NCBI RefSeq assembly: GCF_019733355.1
Contig: NZ_JAIHLQ010000045.1
Location: 1 to 50,078 of the forward strand
Reading direction: 5' to 3'
DNA from: Pseudomonas baetica
Lineage (GTDB): Bacteria > Pseudomonadota > Gammaproteobacteria > Pseudomonadales > Pseudomonadaceae
Length of the DNA: 50,078 bases
The notes under the pieces are model-generated. The model was given only the letters and a program-made list of their open reading frames with translations. It was not told where the DNA came from and ran no database searches. The position numbers and the translations under genes are program-made. The number at the start of each line of letters is the position of its first letter. The stretch's first letter is position 1. Of this stretch, positions 43,889 through 50,078 are shown piece after piece.

Positions 43889-44857
43889 ATGGCTCATCTC
43901 GTTGAACAAATGGCTTACGTCGGTGCTACGCCCTGGCATGGTCTGGGCAGTCGCCTATCCCCTAAACAACCGCTCGAAATCTGGCAGCGCGAAGCGGGCA
44001 TGGACTGGAAAATCCAGGACAGCCCCGTGCATTTCAAATCCGAGAGCATCGGCCCCCTAGGCTCTATTCACTCTTTCCCTGAACAAAAGGTGCTGTATCG
44101 CTCCGACACCAAGGCCCCGTTGTCGGTGGTCTCTCAGCGCTACCAAGTTGTGCAACCGCGTGAAGTGCTGGAGTTCTACCGGGATCTGACTGAGGTCTCG
44201 GGCTACGAGCTGGAAACCGCTGGAGTGCTCAAAGGCGGTCGCAAGTTCTGGGCCCTGGCCCGTACTGGGCAAGGTACGGCGCTGAAGGGCAATGACCAGG
44301 TGAATGGCTATCTGCTGCTGGCCACCTCCTGTGACGGCACCCTGGCCACCACCGCCACCCCGACCACGGTACGGGTGGTCTGCAATAACACGCTGACCAT
44401 CGCCCTGGACGGCACCTCCCGCGCGATCAAGGTGCCGCACAACACCCGCTTCGATCCGCAGGCGGTGAAAAAGCAGTTGGGTATTGCTGTCTCGCAATGG
44501 GACGAGTTCATGTACCGAATGAAAAATCTGGCGGAACGCAAGGTGCAGTGGCATGAAGCAATGGGCTTTTTCATGAACGTTCTGTGTGACGTAACCCCCC
44601 ATAGCAAACTGCCCGAAGTACTGCCGAACGAGCGCGCACTGCGCAAGGTTCAAAGCCTGTACGAAGGCGAAGGCCGCGGCGCCACGCTGGAATCGGCCCA
44701 AGGAACTGTGTGGGGCTTGCTCAATGCCGTGACCGAGTACGTTGATCACGAGCGACGGGCCCGAAGTACTGAATACCGAATGGACTCGGCCTGGTTTGGC
44801 CAAGGTGCGGTCATCAAACAACGCGCCCTGCAGGCCGCACTGGGACTCGCTGCCTAG
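43889..44857 (+). CDS. DUF932 protein (phage/plasmid-like, YfjQ type)
   Basis: A 322-residue protein of the DUF932/TIGR03299 family found in phages, plasmids and cryptic prophages. Typical segments are AYVGATPWHGLGSRL at the start, VLYRSDTKAPLSVVSQRYQV, KFWALARTGQ, TTVRVVCNNTLTIAL and a C-terminal TVWGLLNAVTEYVDHERRAR. The biochemical function is unknown. ATG 43889 is chosen on AAGGAA and the family start; the frame is open upstream through the terminator, which is not coding. It begins the run DUF932 - YqaJ nuclease - cysteine-rich protein - RadC. Confidence 0.9.
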   Translation: MAHLVEQMAYVGATPWHGLGSRLSPKQPLEIWQREAGMDWKIQDSPVHFKSESIGPLGSIHSFPEQKVLYRSDTKAPLSVVSQRYQVVQPREVLEFYRDLTEVSGYELETAGVLKGGRKFWALARTGQGTALKGNDQVNGYLLLATSCDGTLATTATPTTVRVVCNNTLTIALDGTSRAIKVPHNTRFDPQAVKKQLGIAVSQWDEFMYRMKNLAERKVQWHEAMGFFMNVLCDVTPHSKLPEVLPNERALRKVQSLYEGEGRGATLESAQGTVWGLLNAVTEYVDHERRARSTEYRMDSAWFGQGAVIKQRALQAALGLAA

Positions 44858-44936
44858 TTCCATTCACCTACTCAACTATTAAAGCGCTTGGTCAGCTTCT
44901 GTTGGTCGGGCGTTTTTTATGCCGCACAGGAACATC

Positions 44937-45941
44937 ATGAGCACGCAGACACTGCAAAACCCCAGCAGCAAACCCCGTCCTGCCTTACGCCTGGTGGGCA
45001 CCAAACAACTGCCCCGTGAGGAGTGGCTGGCCGTACGTAAACAAGGCCTCGGTAGTTCGGATGCCGCCGCGGCCGTCGGACTTAATCCATATAAATCCCA
45101 GTTGGAGCTGTGGCTGGAGAAAACCGGGCGTGACACCTCACTGCCCAAACTCGATCCACAGGATGAAGACAGCCCAGCTTACTGGGGCAACATTCTGGAG
45201 CCTATCGTGGCTGCGCATTACAGCCGGCGTAGCGGTCATCGGGTGCGGCGGATCAATGCCGTGCTGCAACATCCGGAACCGCAGCTGAAATGGATGCTGG
45301 CCAACATCGACCGTGAAGTGATCGGCGCGCCAGAGGTGCAGATCCTCGAATGCAAGACCGCTGGTATCAACGGGGCTCGCTTCTGGAAAGAAGGTGTACC
45401 GGAGTATGTACAGTTGCAGGTCATGCATCAGCTGGCCGTCACCGGCAAGCAGGCGGCGGATGTGGCGGTACTGCTCGGTGGCCAGCACTTGGAGGTCCAT
45501 CGCATCGAACGGGACGAATCGATGATTGCGCGGCTGATCGACCTGGAGCGGTTGTTCTGGGATTACGTGGTCAGTGACACCCCACCACCGGCCGATGGCA
45601 CGGCCTCAGCAGAAGCGGCATTGCGCTGTCTCTACCCCGAGGATAACGGGCAGACCCTGGACTTCAGCCAACACACGGAGTTGGCCAGCACCTACCTGGA
45701 GCTCAAGGCTGTTCGCCAGCGCATTGCCCAGCAGGAGACGCGTGAGGCGCGGCTCAAGCAGGCCCTGCAACAGGCCATGGGTGAAGCCAGCCGTGCAGAG
45801 TTTGCGGAAGGCTATATCAGCTGGAAAAAGTCCAAGGACAGCATTGGTCTGGATGTCGAACAGATGCTCAAGGACAAACCCTACCTGCAGGCCCGTTACC
45901 CCAAGATCAAAACAGGCAGTCGCCGCTTCCTGATCGGCTGA
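44937..45941 (+). CDS. YqaJ-family viral recombinase/exonuclease
   Basis: A 334-residue PD-(D/E)XK nuclease of the lambda-exonuclease/YqaJ group. Motifs are LGSSDAAAAVGLNPYKSQLE, WGNILEPIVAAHYS, the catalytic cluster LKWMLANIDREV and VQILECKTAG, and VQLQVMHQLAVTGKQAADVA. Such enzymes resect DNA ends for single-strand annealing recombination, normally with an annealing partner. No Bet/RecT/Rad52-like partner is obvious, but the next gene is in the right position. AGGAA precedes the ATG. Confidence 0.9.
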   Translation: MSTQTLQNPSSKPRPALRLVGTKQLPREEWLAVRKQGLGSSDAAAAVGLNPYKSQLELWLEKTGRDTSLPKLDPQDEDSPAYWGNILEPIVAAHYSRRSGHRVRRINAVLQHPEPQLKWMLANIDREVIGAPEVQILECKTAGINGARFWKEGVPEYVQLQVMHQLAVTGKQAADVAVLLGGQHLEVHRIERDESMIARLIDLERLFWDYVVSDTPPPADGTASAEAALRCLYPEDNGQTLDFSQHTELASTYLELKAVRQRIAQQETREARLKQALQQAMGEASRAEFAEGYISWKKSKDSIGLDVEQMLKDKPYLQARYPKIKTGSRRFLIG

Positions 45942-45959
45942 ATCATCCCCCTCACCCAC

Positions 45960-45994
45960 GCCACCCGGACTGTTTAGGTCCCGGTGGCTTTTTT
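45960..45994 (+). terminator. Terminator between YqaJ and the next gene
   Basis: GCCACCCGG and CCCGGTGGC arms around an 11-base loop, followed by six T. Confidence 0.75.
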
Positions 45995-46018
45995 ATTTCC
46001 AGATTAAGGAGAATCGCC

Positions 46019-46939
46019 ATGCTCAGAGGTTTAGCCATTACCCCACCGGTACTCGGGCGTATTTCCATCGGCAAGGTCGTCGAGAAAAACGGCAAACGTC
46101 TGCCGGAGAAAGATGACCAGTTCACCATTACTTCGCAGGTCCAGAGCCGCGACGGCTGGCTGCGGCATCCACTCAATGAGGAGCTGCGTAATGGCCAGGA
46201 CGGCAAGCTGCGCAGTATTCCGATCAGGCTGCTGTTCAACGAGCCAGACCTCAACTTTCGGGCGGACTACAGCCTGTTCGACCGTAACAGCGGCCGGCCG
46301 CTGTGTGTCGGTAATGGTGAGACTTGCAAGCGTTTGACCAAGGACGGCATACAGTCGTTGCCCTGTCCTTCACCGGATGGCTGTTCACTGGCTCAAGGCA
46401 ATGCCTGCAAGCCTTACGGCCGACTGAACGTGGTAATTGGCGATGACGATCCGCTGGGCAGCTTTGTCTTCCGTACCACCGGCTTTAACAGCATCCGCAC
46501 CCTGGCGGCACGTCTGCACTACTTCAGCGCAATCTCCGGTAATCGCCTGGCCTGTCTGCCGCTGGAGCTGCGTCTGCGGGGTAAGTCCACTCGGCAGAGC
46601 CACGGCACACCGATCTTCTACGTCGATATCACGGTACGCAGTGGACTGAGCCTAGAAGACGCTTTACTGGAAGCCAAGCAACTGGAGGAAACCCGGCAAG
46701 CTGCTGGCTTTGATCAGAACGCCTTGGATCATGCGGCCCGGCAGGGCTTTAACCATGGGGCCTTTGAAGACAGTGAGGAGGACACCGGGGCCATCGTCGA
46801 GGAGTTCTTTCCCGCCATTGAAGATCAGCCCAGCCCTGTAGAACCCAAAGCCCAACTGGCAGCGCCTACCAAACCCTCACTGGCCCAAAAGTTGGATTCC
46901 CAGGCCACGCGGCACAACGGCAAGCCCAACGTCCAGTAA
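46019..46939 (+). CDS. Cysteine-rich accessory protein, gp3/recombination-directionality-factor-like
   Basis: A 306-residue protein. A mixed alpha/beta region (about 1-90, KRLPEKDDQFTITSQVQ, IPIRLLFNEPDLNFRADYSL) is followed by a likely metal knuckle with conserved cysteines (GRPLCVGNGETCKRL, LPCPSPDGCSL, NACKP), then GSFVFRTTGFNSIRTLAARL and an acidic, unstructured tail. The combination resembles the gp3-like recombination directionality factor family and the hydrolase or metal-binding proteins of Pseudomonas islands. Its place right after the YqaJ nuclease makes a single-strand annealing or DNA-binding partner role possible. I am sure it is a gene, not of its function. Confidence 0.75.
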   Translation: MLRGLAITPPVLGRISIGKVVEKNGKRLPEKDDQFTITSQVQSRDGWLRHPLNEELRNGQDGKLRSIPIRLLFNEPDLNFRADYSLFDRNSGRPLCVGNGETCKRLTKDGIQSLPCPSPDGCSLAQGNACKPYGRLNVVIGDDDPLGSFVFRTTGFNSIRTLAARLHYFSAISGNRLACLPLELRLRGKSTRQSHGTPIFYVDITVRSGLSLEDALLEAKQLEETRQAAGFDQNALDHAARQGFNHGAFEDSEEDTGAIVEEFFPAIEDQPSPVEPKAQLAAPTKPSLAQKLDSQATRHNGKPNVQ

Positions 46940-46987
46940 CCGCGCTCCTCCCCTCTAGTTCTCCCGAATTCGCACAGGAATATCCGC

Positions 46988-47485
46988 ATGAAATATCACA
47001 AGCTCATAGCCAGTGAAACCACCGGTACCTATGTCATGGAATCACCAGTCACCGAAGCTGACATCCTGCAGATGGCGCAACAACTGGCGATGAGTCGTCT
47101 GTCCAAAGGCCGGGCACTGACTGAGCCGAAGCAGGTTTTTAGCCACCTGCAAACACTGCTGCAATACCACGAGCACGAAGTCTTTGCGCTACTACTGCTC
47201 GACAGCAAACATCGAGTAATTGCCTTCAGGGAGCTATTCAAAGGCACGCTGGATGGTGCCAGCGTGTACCCGCGAGAAGTGGTCAAGATTGCGTTGGAGC
47301 TCAATGCTGCAGCGGTAATTCTGGTACATAACCATCCATCCGGCGATCCTGAACCCAGCCAAGCCGATCGCACGCTAACCCTGGCGCTCAAAAACGCCCT
47401 CAGCATGATTGGCACCCAGACGCTGGATCACATCGTTGTAGGTCATGAAGGCTGCGTATCGCTGGCTCAACGAGGTTACCTTTAA
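46988..47485 (+). CDS. radC: RadC-like JAB-domain protein
   Basis: This 165-residue protein carries the RadC/MPN+ (JAMM) domain with metal ligands in VHNHPSGDPEPSQADR and an upstream glutamate in VIAFRELFKG. It lacks the N-terminal helix-hairpin-helix of chromosomal RadC, as in the YfjY/YeeS versions of islands. The function is unresolved; a nuclease or deconjugase activity has been suggested from the fold. It ends the run of plus-strand island genes. AGGAA precedes the ATG. Confidence 0.92.
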   Translation: MKYHKLIASETTGTYVMESPVTEADILQMAQQLAMSRLSKGRALTEPKQVFSHLQTLLQYHEHEVFALLLLDSKHRVIAFRELFKGTLDGASVYPREVVKIALELNAAAVILVHNHPSGDPEPSQADRTLTLALKNALSMIGTQTLDHIVVGHEGCVSLAQRGYL

Positions 47486-47585
47486 TTCCTATGTTCACAC
47501 CGTCCGATAGATTGCCCTTGGCATTGCCAGGGTGGTCATCGGCACGGTGCCCTTTTATTTTTTTGTCGTGATTCAGCGTTTGTAC

Positions 47586-48242
47586 TTAGCTTCGGCTGCA
47601 GCCGAAGCCATGGCTGCCATCCACAAAGACCTTGGTAGCCGACTTGCAGAGATAACTGGTTCGGTAGAAGAACTCTGCCTGTCCAGCCAGGTCGTCACGA
47701 TGTAAGTGATAGTAGGGATTCGGCGGGATTTCGACCAAGCCGCTGATAGCCTCTACAGATAGGCCCAAGGCGCTGGCCCATGCCTCCACTAGACGGTTGA
47801 ACATGTTGTCCCTGCCAAGCTCAAACTTACCCAGCGCGCTGAAGGCATCATAGTTCAACAGGATAACCAAATGGTGGTGCGGCTTGCCATGCTGGCCGTG
47901 CTCTCGCGCCCAGACGTTTCGGACCTTGCTGTCGTGGGCATAGGGATTCAATTGGCGAGCCATGTTGCGGTTATGTCGGATCTTGGCCTTAAAGGATTCG
48001 ATGAAACGCTCAATGACCTGATTCGTGTACGCGTAGTCAGGTAGCTGAATCCCTACAGGCAGTCGTAGATCGACTCGGAAGGCAAACACTCGCGGGTATT
48101 GAGCAAGAGCACACTGCATCGTCTGTTGGAGACGATTCAGGTACTGCTGAATGAAAGGGCCTTTGTCCTCTTGAACAGGCCAGCTCTGGAAGGTGCTGCC
48201 GCTGTGAAGGATCAGGTTGGTGTTGTCAGGGTGACGGATCAT
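47586..48242 (-). CDS. YagK/YfjJ-type inovirus Gp2-like protein
   Basis: A 218-residue protein of the YagK/YfjJ C-terminal family. It has CALAQYPRVFAFRVDLRLP, then VWAREHGQHGKPHHHLVILL with an HxH pair as in HUH-type rolling-circle Rep relatives, then FNRLVEAWASALGL and a C-terminal AEFFYRTSYLCKSATK. The catalytic tyrosine may be in FFYRTSYL. A replication-initiation or regulatory function is suspected in prophage-like elements. No clear ribosome-binding site is visible and it ends close to a GC-rich region after radC. Confidence 0.85.
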   Translation of the reverse strand: MIRHPDNTNLILHSGSTFQSWPVQEDKGPFIQQYLNRLQQTMQCALAQYPRVFAFRVDLRLPVGIQLPDYAYTNQVIERFIESFKAKIRHNRNMARQLNPYAHDSKVRNVWAREHGQHGKPHHHLVILLNYDAFSALGKFELGRDNMFNRLVEAWASALGLSVEAISGLVEIPPNPYYHLHRDDLAGQAEFFYRTSYLCKSATKVFVDGSHGFGCSRS

Positions 48243-48672
48243 GTAGGTACTCCAGTGCTTAGGTTCATACCTTCAGCATGGGTAGTACTTATTTACCGAC
48301 GGTCCTGCGCTGCTTCCTTGCAGTCAGGCCTCAATGGGCCTGATTCATTATTGGGGCTTACTGGATGGATCTGTAACCCTAAGTAGATGAGATAGCTATA
48401 GAGGCATACTACCAATACCGAAAATAGATCCCCTGGTTGACAGAGATAAATCCGCGTAATTAGGGACATAACCTAGGCGAAGATTAGGAGTTCATTAGTC
48501 TGGAAAAAAAGTATCAGGATGAAAAAAGTCCGGTACTTTTTGAATTGTGAGCTCAATACTAAACCCCACGCATTTTCGAGACACACAGAAACCCGACTCT
48601 CGCCTTGGTTTCCTGTTTCTATAGGTCACAATTGCGCGGCCCTGCGCGGTCGTATTTGTGCGTCTAGGACTT
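48243..48672. other. Gene-free stretch with one palindrome
   Basis: TCAGGCC and GGGCCTGA (48324-48342) form a hairpin without a T-run. No protein is recognised in any frame. The rest is AT-rich and probably contains the promoter of the minus-strand YfjJ-like gene. Confidence 0.4.
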
Positions 48673-48921
48673 CTAATTAGTCGGTTTTTGCAATAGGCGA
48701 GTTAGGGTTTCACCTGTCCGAGAGTTATGAAACGTCTTCTCACTAAGTCTGTTGGCATAGCCGTTACCCATGACACGATAAGATTTCACTCCGTCCTCCC
48801 ACTCCGTTATGCCATTTGAGATTCGGCCGGTCTGCTGTGTTTCTTCGATGATTGTATAAATTTTTCCTAGATCGCTTTGAACCTCAAACCGATCAGTTTC
48901 CAGTGTACGTTTAACCTTCAT
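48673..48921 (-). CDS. Small conserved protein of unknown function
   Basis: An 82-residue protein starting MKVKRTLETDRFEVQSDLGK, then YTIIEETQQTGRISNGITEW, YRVMGNGYANRLSEKTF and TGETLTRLLQK. It reads as a beta-rich, single-domain protein and resembles small Pseudomonas proteins often found as isolated genes. ATG 48921 is chosen over 48954 because the first residues upstream look non-coding and a GGA lies before the later ATG. The function is unknown. Confidence 0.6.
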   Translation of the reverse strand: MKVKRTLETDRFEVQSDLGKIYTIIEETQQTGRISNGITEWEDGVKSYRVMGNGYANRLSEKTFHNSRTGETLTRLLQKPTN

Positions 48922-49153
48922 TACAAGTCCTTGCCCGAATATCAAACGTGGCAAGATACCTCAAGATGTTCTCCTTTGAGAGCGTTTTTATGGGCGGTTG
49001 GCCGCTAAGTGGGGGTTGATCAGAAACTACCGGAAAATAGGAGGAGTCGTATTTGCTAACCCTCTGTCTATGTTGGAGGAAGCTCCAAGATGGCCTTCGG
49101 GATGGGGGCACCACGGCGGCGCCTGCACTGAACGCCGTCAGACTGCCGTCCTT

Positions 49154-49500
49154 GTGCCTGAAATAGCTCGAATAAAGATGCTAATGGAGATGGTGCATGC
49201 GTGCGACGTTGTTGGCTATCGGGATGAGCTGAAACGTCGACGCCACGAGTCTGTTCAAATCGTTGGTCAGTGGCTTACCCGGGTGGTCACGGAATACTTC
49301 AATTACCACGCGGTGCCGGGAAACCTGTTACGGTTTGATGGTTTTCGAGTTGCGGTCTGCCGCTTATGGCGGCAAGCCCGTCAGACGACGTAGAGCCAGA
49401 GGAACTGGCTTCAGTTGTCGCTATATGGACGCCTAGCAGGCTTCTATATGCCAGGGCCCAGTACCGCTCATCCTTGCCCAGAGGACTTCGCGTCACGAAC
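49154..49500 (+). pseudogene. C-terminal remnant of a group II intron reverse transcriptase/maturase
   Basis: Plus-strand frames read ARIKMLMEMVHACDVV, then ELKRRRHESVQIVGQWLTRV and VTEYFNYHAVPGNLLRFDGF followed by RLWRQA, the maturase domain X ending of bacterial group II intron proteins (compare the AVPGN motif). After 49393 the expected RRRSQR and FYMPGPSTAHPCPEDFAS pieces lie in other frames, showing frameshifts. The reverse transcriptase domain is absent. Confidence 0.8.
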
Positions 49501-49509
49501 CTAAGGCAG

Positions 49510-49580
49510 GAGCCGTATGCGGTAGTTCCGCACATACGGATCTGTGCGGAGAGCAGGTGAACTGCCATCCCTGCCGCGAC
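49510..49580 (+). ncRNA. Group II intron domains V and VI (3' end)
   Basis: GAGCCGTATG-CGG-TAGTT-CCG-CACATACGGATC (49510-49542) has the size and AGC-type base of domain V. The following GCGG...CAGG/CCCTG...CCGC hairpin suits domain VI, and CCGCGAC ends the intron at about 49580 with the usual AY. The 5' part of the intron is missing, so it is a truncated copy. Confidence 0.7.
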
Positions 49581-49639
49581 CAGAGCGGGGAGTTTTTAGG
49601 TCAGGAGCCGCGGCACCATTAGTGCCATAAAAACTGACA

Positions 49640-49718
49640 ATGGTCCGCAAGAGTCCTGAGCCAGGACACAGTATTTTGGTGGTCGCTCGGCGTAACGGTT
49701 TAATGCCAAACCAGCTGT
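49640..49718 (+). pseudogene. Fragment of an IS3-type orfA
   Basis: The plus strand reads MVRKSPEPGHSILVVARRNG and then LMPNQL, the helix-turn-helix of the same orfA type found at 25886-26405 (MVRESLQPGQSVSVVARQNG). It stops after a few codons, and nothing else of the element is seen. Confidence 0.7.
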
Positions 49719-49951
49719 GCCTGTAGCACAAACTTACCAAGGTCCTGAATACGAAGCTGGCTGATTTTTAGTGATATTTTACGTATCGACTATTCTTTGA
49801 GCAGGGCTTTATCATTCTGGAACCCAGCTGCCCGCTGCGATCGCTCCAGTCGTAGAGGGTTGCGACCCAAATATAGGTGCCGCCAAGCAGACGTGCGATG
49901 AGCTCGGGTTCTTTTTAATCACACCGATGGAATATCTCGAGATGACGGATC

Positions 49952-50078
49952 GTAAGCGTCTGCCCAACTCACGTTGCGTAAGTCAGACAGATACCCACTG
50001 ATGCGGCAGCAGTTGGTCGATCTCACTCGCCCGTTGCGTCGGCAACCGCGTCAGCACATCTTTGAGATAGGCATACGG
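49952..50078 (-). mobile_element. Left end of an IS66-family element running out of the window
   Basis: GTAAGCGTCTGCCC at 49952 is an IS66-type terminal sequence. The transposase tail begins 31 bases further in, and the element continues past the window. It is a different copy from the fragment at 38487. From 49719 to 49951 I see no gene. Confidence 0.75.
49983..50078 (-). CDS. IS66 transposase TnpC, C-terminal end (partial)
   Basis: The visible 31 residues, PYAYLKDVLTRLPTQRASEI followed by DQLLPHQWVSV and a stop, are the conserved IS66 TnpC C-terminus. The rest lies outside the window, so completeness cannot be judged. Compared with the fragment at 38545 it keeps the consensus LKDVLTRLPT. 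Confidence 0.85.
   Translation of the reverse strand, partial: PYAYLKDVLTRLPTQRASEIDQLLPHQWVSV

Noticed and set aside
49501..49740. Minus-strand 79-codon frame near the right end
   Set aside because: It is antisense to the orfA scrap and to intron domains V and VI. The plus strand carries the recognisable signals.

Overview
The window looks like DNA from a fluorescent-group Pseudomonas. The evidence is Pseudomonas-type codon use, a common polysaccharide antigen (A-band D-rhamnan) gene set (gmd, rmd, wzm, wzt, a wbpW-type enzyme and several GT4 glycosyltransferases), and pyocin-type lysis gene remnants. It has two halves. Positions 1-30.5 kb are a well-kept cell-surface locus. Positions 30.5-50 kb are a mosaic of plasmid-maintenance genes, cryptic-prophage-type genes and broken mobile elements. 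I cannot tell from this window whether it is a chromosome with an integrated plasmid or a large plasmid.

Surface locus. A WbpZ-like glycosyltransferase (minus strand) is divergent from a compact operon of type I secretion ATPase, adaptor, TolC-like channel and gmd. Next come a three-domain 1125-residue glycosyltransferase, a 601-residue DUF4214 protein with codon use typical of very highly expressed genes, wzm, an MBOAT acyltransferase and an SGNH-like partner, all on plus. Convergent to these, on minus, is rmd - WbpY-like GT - wzt - WbdD-like methyltransferase with coiled coil - GT. The wbpW-type enzyme diverges from rmd. After a 2.4 kb insertion-like stretch (orphan gene, ParDE-type toxin-antitoxin, broken IS3 element) comes a 1275-residue repeat adhesin ending in two DUF4214 units. 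My reading is that the locus makes a D-rhamnose O-antigen exported by Wzm/Wzt and secretes through its own type I system one or two DUF4214 proteins that coat or bind that O-antigen. This resembles the Caulobacter RsaA/RsaDEF S-layer arrangement.

Plasmid module (30.7-36.1 kb). It contains a P4-type tyrosine integrase, a Tus-like replication-terminus protein, a ParA/ParG-type partition pair flanked by CTAG-rich palindromes, an iteron origin (five tandem iterons, a perfect DnaA box, an AT-rich stretch, two more iterons) and a Rep_3 initiator. Orphan iterons in opposite orientation lie at both edges. A Tus homologue with candidate binding sites in a Pseudomonas replicon is one of the most unusual items here.

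Decayed and cryptic-prophage-like region (36.1-50 kb). This holds two pieces of one tyrosine recombinase separated by 2.9 kb, fragments of a GH19 endolysin and a spanin, IS66 and IS3 scraps, small orphan genes, a ribbon-helix-helix/EVE-like fusion, a set matching E. coli CP4-57-type genes (DUF3987/YfjI, DUF932/YfjQ, RadC/YfjY, YagK/YfjJ) with a YqaJ nuclease and a cysteine-rich gp3-like protein, a group II intron tail, and the edge of an IS66 element at the right end.
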